64,000 bases of DNA. It comes from Streptomyces filipinensis (GTDB lineage Bacteria > Actinomycetota > Actinomycetes > Streptomycetales > Streptomycetaceae). Below, one piece after another: positions 1 to 8,755 of this stretch. Each line of letters opens with the position of its first letter. The stretch's first letter is position 1. The stretch spans positions 248,001 to 312,000 of the forward strand of contig NZ_BMTD01000002.1 in NCBI RefSeq assembly GCF_014649495.1, read 5' to 3'. A model generated the notes under the pieces. That model was given only the letters and a program-made list of their open reading frames with translations. It searched no databases and was not told the origin of the DNA. The translations under genes were made by a program, and so were the position numbers.

Positions 1-1
1 G

Positions 2-454
2 GCCAACTACACGCCGTTCACCGACGACCCGGGCAAGTGGTTCACGGGCCTGCTGGTGCCGTGGCTGGTGCTGTCGCTGATCTTCACGGCCAACTACACC
101 CGTATGACGCGGTCCCAGATGGTCGAGTCCCTCAGCGAGGACTACGTCCGCACGGCCCGCGCCAAGGGCCTGTCCCGCCGAAAGGTGTTCTTCCGCTTCG
201 CCTGGCGCGGCGCGATGGGCCCGATCATCACCATCTTCGGTCTCGACCTCGGCACGCTCCTCGGCGGCGCGATCATCACCGAGTCGACCTTCAGCCTGCA
301 GGGCATCGGCAAGCTCTCGGTGAAGGCGGTCAACACCAACGACCTGCCGATGCTGCTCGGCGTCATCCTGGTCGCCGCGGCCGCGATCGTCGTCTTCAAC
401 ATCATCGTCGACGCCGTGTACGCCCTCATCGACCCGCGCGTGCGCCTCGCGTAA
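2..454 (+). CDS. Peptide ABC transporter permease, DppB/OppB type (C-terminal part)
   Basis: The 5' end lies outside the window, so only the last 150 codons are seen. The protein is the C-terminal half of a binding-protein-dependent permease: it has the cytoplasmic coupling segment with 'RTARAKGLSRRKV' (the EAA loop that docks on the ATPases), a helix with 'GLDLGTLLGGAIITE', a last membrane helix, and the family-typical ending 'ALIDPRVRLA'. It would form one half of the membrane channel of a di- or oligopeptide importer. It is followed after 12 bp by an OppD-type and then an OppF-type ATPase on the same strand, so this is the end of an importer operon. The closest relative in the window is the leftward permease at 8756-9736, which ends almost identically. 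Confidence 0.93.
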   Translation, partial: ANYTPFTDDPGKWFTGLLVPWLVLSLIFTANYTRMTRSQMVESLSEDYVRTARAKGLSRRKVFFRFAWRGAMGPIITIFGLDLGTLLGGAIITESTFSLQGIGKLSVKAVNTNDLPMLLGVILVAAAAIVVFNIIVDAVYALIDPRVRLA

Positions 455-466
455 GGAGAGCGAATC

Positions 467-1492
467 ATGAGCACCCCCTTCCTCTCCCTGCGCGACCTGA
501 AGGTCCACTTCTCCACCGAGGACGGCATCGTCAAGGCCGTCGACGGGCTCTCCTTCGACCTGGAGAAGGGCAAGACCCTCGGCATCGTCGGCGAGTCCGG
601 CTCCGGCAAGTCGGTCACCAACATGGCGATCCTGGGCCTGCACGACCCGCGGAACACCACGATGGACGGCGAGATCCTGCTTGAGGGCAAGGAGCTGATC
701 AGCGCCAGCGAGTCCGAGCTGGAGAAGCTGCGCGGCAACAAGATGTCCATGATCTTCCAGGACGCGCTGGCCTCGCTCTCGCCGTACCACACCATCGGCG
801 CGCAGATCGCCGAGACGTACCGCAAGCACACCGGCGCCTCCAAGAAGGAGGCCCGGGCACGCGCGATCGAGATGCTGCGCCGGGTCGGCATCCCCCAGCC
901 GGATGTCCGTGTGGACGACTACCCGCACCAGTTCTCGGGCGGTATGCGCCAGCGCGCGATGATCGCCATGGCGCTGGTCTGCGACCCCGAGCTGCTGATC
1001 GCCGACGAGCCGACGACGGCCCTCGACGTGACGGTCCAGGCCCAGATCATGGACCTGCTCAAGGACCTCCAGCAGGAGTTCGGCACCGCGATCATCTTCA
1101 TCACCCACGACCTCGGTGTCATCGCCGACATCGCCGACGACGTGCTGGTGATGTACGGCGGCCGGTGCGTGGAGCGCGGCACCAAGAAGCAGGTGCTGAG
1201 CGCCCCGGAGCACCCCTACACCCTGGGTCTGCTGAACTCCATGCCGAGCCTGGACGGCCCGGTCGACGTGCCGCTCTCCCCCATCCCCGGTTCCCCGCCC
1301 TCGCTGCTCAACCCGCCGTCCGGCTGCCGCTTCCACCCGCGCTGCGCGTTCGCCGAGAAGGTCACCGACGGCCGGTGCTCGTCCGAGCGGCCGAAGCTGG
1401 AGGTGGCCGAGGGCCGCGGCTCCGCCTGCCACCTCACCGTGGAGCAGAAGCGGGAACTCTTCTCCGACTACGCCGCAACCCGGCACAACTGA
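467..1492 (+). CDS. Peptide ABC transporter ATP-binding protein, DppD/OppD type
   Basis: This 341-residue cytoplasmic ATPase would power a peptide importer with the OppF-type subunit encoded next. Walker A (GESGSGKS) is at residues 42-49. The ABC signature (FSGGMRQR) and Walker B ([12 protein letters not shown]) lie near residues 155-190. The C-terminal oligopeptide-transporter extension follows, with the '[10 protein letters not shown]' element and further Cys residues. In a mycobacterial OppD structure, a Cys set in this region holds an iron-sulfur cluster; whether that is so here is inference. An AAGGAG-like ribosome site precedes the ATG. It starts 12 bp after the permease and ends 26 bp before the next gene. 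The leftward paralogue at 7681-8745 has the same layout. Confidence 0.95.
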   Translation: MSTPFLSLRDLKVHFSTEDGIVKAVDGLSFDLEKGKTLGIVGESGSGKSVTNMAILGLHDPRNTTMDGEILLEGKELISASESELEKLRGNKMSMIFQDALASLSPYHTIGAQIAETYRKHTGASKKEARARAIEMLRRVGIPQPDVRVDDYPHQFSGGMRQRAMIAMALVCDPELLIADEPTTALDVTVQAQIMDLLKDLQQEFGTAIIFITHDLGVIADIADDVLVMYGGRCVERGTKKQVLSAPEHPYTLGLLNSMPSLDGPVDVPLSPIPGSPPSLLNPPSGCRFHPRCAFAEKVTDGRCSSERPKLEVAEGRGSACHLTVEQKRELFSDYAATRHN

Positions 1493-1518
1493 CGGCCACC
1501 AGACGGGACTTCACGACC

Positions 1519-2562
1519 ATGAGCAACACGAACCCCCTCCTGGACGTCTCCGGGCTCACCAAGCACTTCCCGATCAAGGGCGGCTTCCCGATCCGCCGGA
1601 CGGTCGGCGCGGTGCAGGCCGTGGACGGACTGGACTTCCAGGTGGCCGAGGGTGAGAGCCTGGGCCTCGTCGGCGAGTCGGGCTGCGGCAAGTCGACCAC
1701 GGGCCGGCTGATCACCCGGCTCCTGGAGCCGACCGGTGGCAAGATCACCTACCGGGGCCAGGACATCACGCACGCGGACCGCAAGGGCCTGGCGCCGATC
1801 CGCTCCGAGATCCAGATGATCTTCCAGGACCCGTACGCCTCGCTGAACCCGCGGCAGACGGTCGGAAAGATCATCTCCGGTCCGATGGAGATCAACGGGA
1901 TCAACCCCGAGGGCGGGCGCGAGAAGCGGGTCCGTGAACTGCTGGAGATCGTGGGTCTGAACCCCGAGCACTACAACCGCTTCCCGCACGAGTTCTCCGG
2001 CGGCCAGCGCCAGCGCATCGGTGTCGCCCGCGCGCTCGCCCTGGAGCCGAAGCTGATCGTCGCGGACGAGCCGGTCTCCGCCCTGGACGTCTCGATCCAG
2101 GCGCAGGTCGTCAACCTGCTGCAGAAGGTCCAGAGGGAACTGGGCATCGCGTTCGTCTTCATCGCCCACGACCTCGCCGTCGTGCGGCACTTCTCGCAGC
2201 GCGTCGCGGTCATGTACCTCGGCAAGATCGTGGAGATCGCCGACCGCGACGACCTGTACGACAACCCCCGCCACCCCTACACGCGGGCCCTGCTGTCCGC
2301 CGTGCCCGAGGCGACGGTGGACGCGGAGCCGCGCGAGCGCATCCGCCTGGTCGGCGACGTGCCCTCGCCGATCAACCCGCCCTCCGGCTGCCGCTTCCGC
2401 ACCCGCTGCTGGAAGGCGACGGAGAAGTGCGCGACGGAGGCCCCGCCGCTGGTCCAGGCCGAGGGCAACAAGCCCGGTCATCTGACGGCCTGCCACTACC
2501 CGGAGACGGCGGACACCGTCCCGGCCCCCCGCCTCTCCAAGGACCCCGAGGCGGCGGCCTGA
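1519..2562 (+). CDS. Peptide ABC transporter ATP-binding protein, DppF/OppF type
   Basis: This 347-residue protein is the second ATPase of the importer. The ATG at 1519 was chosen because homologues begin at this point ('LLDVSGLTKHF'); an upstream in-frame extension would overlap the previous gene. Walker A is GESGCGKS near residue 56, the signature is FSGGQRQR, and Walker B is [13 protein letters not shown] '[10 protein letters not shown]' C-terminal motif follows. Nucleotides 1852-2229 are almost identical to part of the leftward paralogue at 6509-7651, while the flanks are clearly more diverged, which suggests gene conversion. A strong hairpin lies 86 bp downstream, so this is the last gene of its operon. 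Confidence 0.95.
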   Translation: MSNTNPLLDVSGLTKHFPIKGGFPIRRTVGAVQAVDGLDFQVAEGESLGLVGESGCGKSTTGRLITRLLEPTGGKITYRGQDITHADRKGLAPIRSEIQMIFQDPYASLNPRQTVGKIISGPMEINGINPEGGREKRVRELLEIVGLNPEHYNRFPHEFSGGQRQRIGVARALALEPKLIVADEPVSALDVSIQAQVVNLLQKVQRELGIAFVFIAHDLAVVRHFSQRVAVMYLGKIVEIADRDDLYDNPRHPYTRALLSAVPEATVDAEPRERIRLVGDVPSPINPPSGCRFRTRCWKATEKCATEAPPLVQAEGNKPGHLTACHYPETADTVPAPRLSKDPEAAA

Positions 2563-2647
2563 CACACCCCTTTCCGTCAGCCCCGCCTTGCGGAACGGAC
2601 TTCACCGGCCCATTGACCCGAGCCCATGAAATCCGCTTCCAGGGAAC

Positions 2648-2679
2648 GAAGGCCCGCGCCTCCCCAGGTGCGGGCCTTC
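2648..2679 (+). terminator. Intrinsic terminator-like hairpin after the first peptide importer operon
   Basis: A perfect 10-bp inverted repeat (GAAGGCCCGC / GCGGGCCTTC) with a 12-nt loop sits 86 bp after the last importer gene. There is no long T run after it, which is common for streptomycete terminators. It would end transcription of the rightward importer operon. It also separates that operon from the methyltransferase gene. Confidence 0.75.
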
Positions 2680-2777
2680 GGCATGGAACGGCCATGTCAC
2701 GCACCAGAGTTGATAGATGCTCAAGAAGTGCACCGGAAACTGACGCGCCGTTCAACAACGTGTGTCAGACTGCCGCG

Positions 2778-3515
2778 GTGGTAGATCATCCGTTCACCGA
2801 TCTCACGCTCGCCGCGCTCTACGACAGCCTCAACCCCTGGGGTCCGGCTGACGACTTCTACCTCGGTCTGCTGCGGGACGCGCACGCGGTTCTGGACATC
2901 GGGTGCGGCACCGGACGGCTGCTGCGGCGGGCCCGCGCCGAGGGGCACACGGGCCGGCTGATGGGGCTCGACCCGGCCGCCGCCATGCTGGTCCAGGCGC
3001 GGCGGGCCCGGCCGGACGTCGAGTGGGTGCTCGGGGACACGCGGGTGCGGCGGTGGGAGGCGGAGTTCGACCTCGTCGTCATGACCGGGCACGCGTTTCA
3101 GGAGCTGGTCGGGGACGAGGAGATCCGGCACTGTCTGCGGGCGGTCCGCGCGGCCCTCGGCGACGACGGGCGGTTCGCGTTCGAGACCCGCAACCCGGCC
3201 GCCCGCCCCTGGGAACGGTGGGTCCCGGAGCGGGTGCACGAGATCACCGCCGCCGACGGCACGCCGGTACGGGTGTGGCACGAGGTCCTGGAGCCGCTCC
3301 GCGGGGGCCGGGTGCGGTTCACGGAGACCTACGACGGCGACGGCTGGCCGACCCCACAGGTGTGCCACGGCGTCCTGCGCTTCCTGGACGCCGGGACCCT
3401 GGAGGGTTTCCTCGCGGAGGCCGGTCTGGTGGTCACCGAGCAGTACGGGGACTGGGAGCGGGGACCGCTCACCCCCACCAGCCCCGAGATCATCACCATG
3501 GCCCGGCGGGCCTAG
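2778..3515 (+). CDS. Class I SAM-dependent methyltransferase
   Basis: A 245-residue protein if the GTG at 2778 is used. The fold starts with 'DHPFTDLTLAALYDSL', then has the SAM-binding motif I 'VLDIGCGTGRLL' and an acidic loop-end motif II ('GLDPAAAML'). The layout is that of small-molecule methyltransferases of the Methyltransf_25 type, cytoplasmic and with unknown substrate. An ATG at 2694 in the same frame would add 28 residues rich in Arg, Ser and Thr that look non-conserved, so the later GTG is preferred. Neither start has a clear ribosome site, so a leaderless or weakly translated message is possible. It stands alone between a terminator hairpin and the convergent AraC-type gene. Confidence 0.85.
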   Translation: MVDHPFTDLTLAALYDSLNPWGPADDFYLGLLRDAHAVLDIGCGTGRLLRRARAEGHTGRLMGLDPAAAMLVQARRARPDVEWVLGDTRVRRWEAEFDLVVMTGHAFQELVGDEEIRHCLRAVRAALGDDGRFAFETRNPAARPWERWVPERVHEITAADGTPVRVWHEVLEPLRGGRVRFTETYDGDGWPTPQVCHGVLRFLDAGTLEGFLAEAGLVVTEQYGDWERGPLTPTSPEIITMARRA

Positions 3516-3588
3516 GCGCTGCCGGAGGGGGCGCCGCTCGCGGCGAGGCACTACGCGCCGGTCGTGCCCGACCGTGTGGGCGGGGGGT

Positions 3589-4563
3589 TCACTCGCGGTG
3601 AGGGAGGGCCTGGTGCCGGTGGTCCCTGGGCGTGGTGCCGTAGGCCGCGCGGTAGGCACGGCTGAAGTCGGCCGCGCGGGGGAATCCCCAGCGGGCGGCG
3701 ATGGCGTGGATGGGGACGAGCCGGAGCGCCGGGTCGGCGAGGTCGCGGCGGGCCGCCTCCAGGCGCAGGCGGCGTATCCACGCGGCGACCGTGGCGTCCT
3801 CGTCCTGGAAGAGGCGGTGCAGATAGCTGGTGGAGATGTGGTGCGCGGCGGCGATGGTGCTCGGGGTGAGGTGCCGGTCGTGTAAGTGCTCCCGGACGAA
3901 CGCCTGGATGCGCAGGAGGAGGGCGCGCCGATGGGTCTCCGGGGGCAGGCGGTCCCCGGCGTCGAGCAGATGGGCGAAGAGCGCGGCGACCAGAGGTGTC
4001 GCGATGGACGCCAGCCGCGGCCGGTCGGAGGGCCGGTACGCGGACGGGTCCGCGACCAGCCGGGTGAGGAACTGCGCCAGCAGGGCACCCATGCCGTCCC
4101 GGGCCGACACCGGCGCCCCGACGATCCGGCCGGCCATGTCACGAGACAGCGGCAGCAGGGCCTTGGGCACCTCCAGCGCCACCGTCTGAACCGGGTCCCC
4201 GATGCTGTAGACGTCGTTCGGCAGCGAGGAGGAGTTGATGAACAGGTCGTACGGCTTGTACTCGGTCTCCCGGTGCCGCCACACGCCCGCCCCGGTCCCG
4301 CTGACGACGAGTGACAGGTGGTACGCCTCGGGGTCGGACTGCCGGATCAGCTTCGGCGTACGCCGGAACACCAGCGGCTGGAACGTGGCGGACCACACGG
4401 TGACGGCACCGAGGTCCAGCACGCGCTGGGAGGCCCGGAAATCGCCGGCGTGGTCGCTGCACAGCTCCATGGGTGCGTGCGTACGGCCCAGGAGTTCGGT
4501 CCAGTAGTCGAACCGGTCCGCCGCGCACACGTCTTCGCTCCGGAACACCATCTCGTCCAGCAC
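3589..4563 (-). CDS. AraC-family transcriptional regulator
   Basis: The 324-residue protein has an N-terminal AraC-binding-like (cupin-related) domain, recognisable from 'DRFDYWTELLGRTHAPMEL' and 'YHLSLVVSGTG', and a C-terminal AraC DNA-binding domain with two helix-turn-helix units. The second unit contains 'ARWGFPRAADFSRAYRAAYG'. The GTG at 4563 was chosen because homologues begin just before 'VFRSED'; an upstream in-frame GTG exists but adds unlikely sequence. A perfect inverted repeat lies about 115 bp upstream, between this gene and the divergent glycosyltransferase gene, and is a plausible operator. The ligand is unknown. Confidence 0.9.
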   Translation of the reverse strand: MLDEMVFRSEDVCAADRFDYWTELLGRTHAPMELCSDHAGDFRASQRVLDLGAVTVWSATFQPLVFRRTPKLIRQSDPEAYHLSLVVSGTGAGVWRHRETEYKPYDLFINSSSLPNDVYSIGDPVQTVALEVPKALLPLSRDMAGRIVGAPVSARDGMGALLAQFLTRLVADPSAYRPSDRPRLASIATPLVAALFAHLLDAGDRLPPETHRRALLLRIQAFVREHLHDRHLTPSTIAAAHHISTSYLHRLFQDEDATVAAWIRRLRLEAARRDLADPALRLVPIHAIAARWGFPRAADFSRAYRAAYGTTPRDHRHQALPHRE

Positions 4564-4677
4564 TGACTTTTCACCGTTTCCGAAACCGCTGGGCAAAGGC
4601 TCTCCCCTGGAGTGACGGGGCTCCGAACGCCCTGGTTCCACGCCTTGGGACCTGGAGGTTGCTCGCGTCGGCTATGA

Positions 4678-4700
4678 CAGTGATCACCGTGTGATCACTG
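4678..4700. promoter_or_regulatory. Palindrome in the divergent AraC-glycosyltransferase intergenic region
   Basis: Two perfect 10-bp arms (CAGTGATCAC and GTGATCACTG) are separated by 3 bp. The site lies in a 328-bp divergent intergenic region that is otherwise without a gene. Position and symmetry fit an operator for a dimeric regulator. AraC proteins usually bind direct repeats, so the binder may be a different protein. Confidence 0.5.
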
Positions 4701-4891
4701 GTCGTTGATCGTTTCCGGCGGGTAGATTCGCGTCATGCCCACCCGGTCGGCCGACCACCGACAGCGCGGGTGGCGCCCAGGGGGTGGGTGACGCACACAC
4801 GCGGCCGAGCCGGTGTGCGGTGTGCACCGAGCGTTCGACAGGCCCGCCCTTTGCGGCGTGGACCGTCGATCCCGAGGACCCGGACCTCTTC

Positions 4892-6337
4892 ATGAACTCC
4901 CCCCTGAACCTGCTCCGGTCACGCCTGCCCGTGTGGCTGGTCCCGGTGCCGTGGACCCTCGCCCTCGGCCTGTGGGGGCTGTCCCGGCAGCACAGTGTGT
5001 GGCGGGACGAGGCCGCGACGTGGATGGCGGCCCAGCGGTCCGTCCCCGAGATCTGGCATCTGCTGCGGCAGGTCGACGCCGTGCACGGGCTCTACTACCT
5101 GTTGATGCACGGGCTGTTCCACTGCTTCGGGGCGAGCACCACGACCCTGCGGCTGCCCTCCGTGCTGGCCGTGGCGGTGGCGGCGGCCTGTGTCACGGCC
5201 GTCGGCCATCGGCTGGCCGGGGTCTGGGCCGGCGTGGGCGCCGGGCTGGCGTTCGGGCTCCTTCCCGCCGTGCAGTTCTCCCTCCAGGACGGCCGCCCGT
5301 ACGCGCTCGTGTCCGCGGGGGCCGCGCTCTCGACGCTGCTGCTCGTCGGCGTGCTCCAGGAGCGCGGCCGTACCGGGCACTGGGTGGCGTACGGCGGCAC
5401 GGTGCTGCTGTGCGGGCTGCTGAACTGGCTGTCGCTGCTGATCCTGCCCGCGCATCTGGCGACGCTCCGCTGGACCAGGGCCCGGCGCGGAGTGCAGGTG
5501 CGCTGGGCGGTCGCCGCGTCGGCCGCGGTCGCCGGCACACTGCCGCTGATCCTGTTCAGCCGGACCCAGGCCCATCAGGTGGCCTGGATACCGCCGCTGA
5601 CCTGGCAGAAGATGATCGGGCCTGCCGTCCTGCTGACGCTCGGCGCGCTCGCGGCCCTGGCGGACCGGCCACGCGGGGGCCGGCTTTCGGCGGCGGCCGT
5701 CGGACTGCCCCTCCTGGCGGTGCCGCAACTCGGCCTGCTCGCCGTCTCCCTGGTCCGTCCGCTGTACCTGGACCGCTATGTCCTGTTCAGCATGCTGGGC
5801 CTGGCCCTGCTGATCGGGGCGGCCCTCGCGGCGGCGGTCCGGTCGACGGGCCACCGGTACCCGCGTGCCTCACGATGGCTCGTCCCGGTGGCGCTCGCGG
5901 TGGCCGTGGTGGCGCTGTTGCCCCAGTCACTGGCCCAGCGGTCCCCGGCCAGCCGCGTGGACGACGTCCTGGCGGTGGCCGGGGAGGTCCACCGGCTCAA
6001 GAGGACCGGGGACGCCGTCCTCTTCCTGCCGGCGGACCGGCGCGACACCGCCCAGGTCTCCCCCGGCGACTTCGCCGGCCTGCGGGACATCGCACTGGTG
6101 AGGGATCCCGTGGCGGCCGGGAACCTGAAGGGCGAGGAGGCGTCAGCACAGCGGATACGGTCCGCGATGCTGGCGCAGCACCGCATTCTGCTGGTCACCG
6201 ACGCGCCGGAGGTGGCCCCGCCGGTCTCGGCCGAGCGGGACAGGGCGAAGGCCGACGTACTGAAGCGGCACTTCACCGCGGTGGCGGACGAACGGGTGCG
6301 CGGCCGGCGGGTCACCGTGTACGAGCGTCACCCGTAG
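4892..6337 (+). CDS. Polytopic GT-C-like glycosyltransferase (PMT/ArnT superfamily)
   Basis: A 481-residue inner-membrane protein with about ten hydrophobic helices. After the first helix there is an external 'WRDEAATW' loop. The acidic pair (D39, E40) is where GT-C enzymes such as protein mannosyltransferases and ArnT keep their catalytic Asp. These enzymes transfer a sugar from a polyprenyl-phosphate donor on the outer face. The donor and acceptor here are not evident. The C-terminal 130 residues form a soluble domain. The ATG at 4892 begins right before the first hydrophobic stretch; an upstream in-frame GTG at 4784 would add 36 residues with no membrane character. Divergent from the AraC gene. 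Confidence 0.8.
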   Translation: MNSPLNLLRSRLPVWLVPVPWTLALGLWGLSRQHSVWRDEAATWMAAQRSVPEIWHLLRQVDAVHGLYYLLMHGLFHCFGASTTTLRLPSVLAVAVAAACVTAVGHRLAGVWAGVGAGLAFGLLPAVQFSLQDGRPYALVSAGAALSTLLLVGVLQERGRTGHWVAYGGTVLLCGLLNWLSLLILPAHLATLRWTRARRGVQVRWAVAASAAVAGTLPLILFSRTQAHQVAWIPPLTWQKMIGPAVLLTLGALAALADRPRGGRLSAAAVGLPLLAVPQLGLLAVSLVRPLYLDRYVLFSMLGLALLIGAALAAAVRSTGHRYPRASRWLVPVALAVAVVALLPQSLAQRSPASRVDDVLAVAGEVHRLKRTGDAVLFLPADRRDTAQVSPGDFAGLRDIALVRDPVAAGNLKGEEASAQRIRSAMLAQHRILLVTDAPEVAPPVSAERDRAKADVLKRHFTAVADERVRGRRVTVYERHP

Positions 6338-6339
6338 TC

Positions 6340-6508
6340 CGCGACACGGGCGCCACGCGTACTCCCCGATACGGGCGCCACGTGTACTCCCCGATACGGG
6401 AGCCCACCGCAGGCCCCGGTACAGGCGCCACCCGCAAGCCTCGATACAGGCGTGCCCGTGTCCCCCGCTCGGGCGTCACCCGCACCCACGGACACGGGCC
6501 ACGCGTGG
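6340..6508. repeat. Degenerate tandem repeat of about 25 bp between convergent genes
   Basis: Roughly seven imperfect copies of a unit resembling CGATACGGGCGCCACGCGTA fill the whole space between the glycosyltransferase stop and the stop of the peptide-importer ATPase. The first two copies are nearly identical and later ones decay. The unit begins with 'GATACGGGCG' or a variant such as 'GACACGGGCG' or 'GATACAGGCG'. No promoter or gene is expected here because both flanking genes end at this spot. It may act as a transcription end or nucleoid site, or be a decaying minisatellite. Confidence 0.7.
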
Positions 6509-7651
6509 CTACGCCTCCTGCGCGGGCTCCGGCCCCGGTGTGCCCTCCTCCAGTGCCGCCAGCGCCGGGTCCAGGACGATGTCCTCGTCCCGTGCCTCGG
6601 TCGTCGGCTCCTCCGGGAAGTGGCAGGCCGTCAGATGGCCCTCACGGTTGCCGGAGATCTGGACCAGCGGCGGCTCCTCGGTCGCGCACTTGTCCTGGGC
6701 CTTCCAGCAGCGGGTGCGGAAGCGGCAGCCGGAGGGCGGGGAGATCGGCGAGGGCACGTCGCCGGCCAGGCGGATGCGCTCGCGCGCGGTGGCGTCGTCC
6801 GTCGCGAGGTTCACCTCGGGGACGGCGGACAGCAGGGCGTGGGTGTACGGGTGGCGCGGCCGGGTGTAGATGGATTCGCGGTCGCCCACCTCGATGATCT
6901 TGCCGAGGTACATGACCGCGACGCGCTGCGAGAAGTGCCGCACGACGGCGAGGTCGTGGGCGATGAAGACGAACGCGATGCCCAGTTCCCTCTGGACCTT
7001 CTGCAGCAGGTTGACGACCTGCGCCTGGATCGAGACGTCCAGGGCGGAGACCGGCTCGTCCGCCACGATCAGCTTCGGCTCCAGGGCCAGCGCGCGGGCG
7101 ACACCGATGCGCTGGCGCTGGCCGCCGGAGAACTCGTGCGGGAAGCGGTTGTAGTGCTCGGGGTTCAGACCCACGATCTCCAGCAGTTCACGGACCCGCT
7201 TCTCGCGCCCGCCCTCGGGGTTGATCCCGTTGATCTCCATCGGACCGGAGATGATCTTTCCGACCGTCTGCCGTGGATTGAGCGACGAGTACGGGTCCTG
7301 GAAGATCATCTGGATCTCGGAGCGGATCGGCGCCAGCTGCTTGCGGTTCGCGTGGCTGATGTCCTGCCCGCGGTAGGTGATCGTGCCGCCGGTCGGCTCC
7401 AGCAGCCGGGCGATCAGCCGGCCCGTGGTCGACTTGCCGCAGCCCGACTCGCCGACCAGACCGAAGCTCTCCCCGGCGTGCACGGTGATGTCGACCCCGT
7501 CCACGGCCTGCACCGCGCCGACCGTCCGGCGGATCGGGAAGCCGCCCTTGACGGGGAAGTGCTTGACCAGTCCGGAGACCTCCAGCAACGGCTCCCCGTC
7601 CGCGCCGGCGCTCTTCTCGCGCGGGGCCGGGAGGACCAGGTCCTCTTTCAT
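6509..7651 (-). CDS. bldKE: Peptide ABC transporter ATP-binding protein, OppF type (BldKE-like)
   Basis: A 380-residue cytoplasmic ATPase with Walker A (GESGCGKS), signature (FSGGQRQR), Walker B (LIVADEP) and the C-terminal '[10 protein letters not shown]' oligopeptide-transporter motif. A TAGGAGG ribosome site lies 7-8 nt before the ATG. It is the last gene of a five-gene operon in the order permease, lipoprotein, permease, ATPase, ATPase. That is the order of bldK, the oligopeptide importer needed for aerial growth in Streptomyces. The symbol rests on this order and on the neighbouring typA and sdh genes, not on a sequence comparison. Nucleotides 6896-7273 are nearly identical to 1852-2229 of the other importer. 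Confidence 0.9.
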   Translation of the reverse strand: MKEDLVLPAPREKSAGADGEPLLEVSGLVKHFPVKGGFPIRRTVGAVQAVDGVDITVHAGESFGLVGESGCGKSTTGRLIARLLEPTGGTITYRGQDISHANRKQLAPIRSEIQMIFQDPYSSLNPRQTVGKIISGPMEINGINPEGGREKRVRELLEIVGLNPEHYNRFPHEFSGGQRQRIGVARALALEPKLIVADEPVSALDVSIQAQVVNLLQKVQRELGIAFVFIAHDLAVVRHFSQRVAVMYLGKIIEVGDRESIYTRPRHPYTHALLSAVPEVNLATDDATARERIRLAGDVPSPISPPSGCRFRTRCWKAQDKCATEEPPLVQISGNREGHLTACHFPEEPTTEARDEDIVLDPALAALEEGTPGPEPAQEA

Positions 7652-7680
7652 GACGGTGTCCTCCTAGGACGTACGACGAC

Positions 7681-8745
7681 CTAGCCCAGACGGGGCTTGA
7701 TCTCTTCGATGAAGATGGTCCGCTTCTGTTCCTCCGTGAGATGGCACGCGGAGGCCCGGTCCGGTGCCAGCAGCGGGCGCTCGCGCACACAGCGGCCCGT
7801 GCCCTCCACCCGCTCCTGGAAGGTGCAGCGGGGATGGAAGCGGCAGCCGGACGGCGGGGTGAGCAGCGAGGGCGGCGAACCGGGGATCGGGGACAGCTGG
7901 GCAGCGAGGTCGGAGTCCAGCCGGGGCATCGAGTTCAGCAGGCCCCAGGTGTACGGGTGCCGGGGCGCGCGCAGCACCTCGTCGGTGGTGCCCCGCTCCA
8001 CCGCGCCGCCCGCGTACATCACCATGATGTCGTCGGCCATGTCGGCGATCACCCCCAGGTCGTGGGTGATGAAGACGATGCCGGTGCCGAACTCCTGCTG
8101 CAGGTCCTTCAGCAGGTCCAGGATCTGCGCCTGCACCGTCACGTCCAGGGCGGTCGTCGGCTCGTCGGCGATGAGCAGGTCGGGGTCGCAGACCAGCGCC
8201 ATGGCGATCATCGCGCGCTGGCGCATACCGCCGGAGAACTGGTGCGGGTACTCCTTCGCCCGCTCCCTGGGGTTCGGGATGCCGACCTTGCCGAGCATCT
8301 CCACGGCACGTGCCCAGGCCTCCTTCTTGGAGGCGCCGATGTGCTTCATGTACGGCTCGGCGATCTGCCGGCCGACCGTGTAGTAAGGGGAGAGCGCGGT
8401 GAGCGGGTCCTGGAAGATCATGGCGACCTTGTTGCCGCGCAGCTTCTCCAGCTCGGACTCGCGGGCCGTGGTCAACTCCCGCCCGTCCAGCAGGATTTCA
8501 CCCTCGACCGTGGTGAACATGGGGTTGTGCAGGCCGAGGATGGTCAGGTTGGTCACCGACTTGCCCGAGCCGGACTCGCCCACGATGCCGAGCGTCCTGC
8601 CGCGCTCCACGTCGAAGGACAGCCCGTCCACGGCCCGTACGACGCCGTCCTCGGTCTTGAAGCTGACGTGCAGGTCCCGCACCGAGAGCAGGGGACCGGT
8701 ACCGGCCGGGTTCGGAGCACCGGCTTCCTTGGTCAGAGTGGTCAC
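7681..8745 (-). CDS. bldKD: Peptide ABC transporter ATP-binding protein, OppD type (BldKD-like)
   Basis: A 354-residue ATPase with Walker A (GESGSGKS), signature (FSGGMRQR), Walker B ([12 protein letters not shown]) and the Cys-bearing C-terminal motif '[10 protein letters not shown]'. The GTG start has an AGGAG site about 8 nt upstream. It lies 10 bp after the permease gene and 29 bp before the OppF-type gene, so translation is probably linked. It would pair with the OppF-type subunit to power uptake of oligopeptides. The paralogue at 467-1492 shows the same domain layout. The gene symbol is inferred from operon order and synteny. Confidence 0.9.
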   Translation of the reverse strand: MTTLTKEAGAPNPAGTGPLLSVRDLHVSFKTEDGVVRAVDGLSFDVERGRTLGIVGESGSGKSVTNLTILGLHNPMFTTVEGEILLDGRELTTARESELEKLRGNKVAMIFQDPLTALSPYYTVGRQIAEPYMKHIGASKKEAWARAVEMLGKVGIPNPRERAKEYPHQFSGGMRQRAMIAMALVCDPDLLIADEPTTALDVTVQAQILDLLKDLQQEFGTGIVFITHDLGVIADMADDIMVMYAGGAVERGTTDEVLRAPRHPYTWGLLNSMPRLDSDLAAQLSPIPGSPPSLLTPPSGCRFHPRCTFQERVEGTGRCVRERPLLAPDRASACHLTEEQKRTIFIEEIKPRLG

Positions 8746-8755
8746 GACAGTGCTC

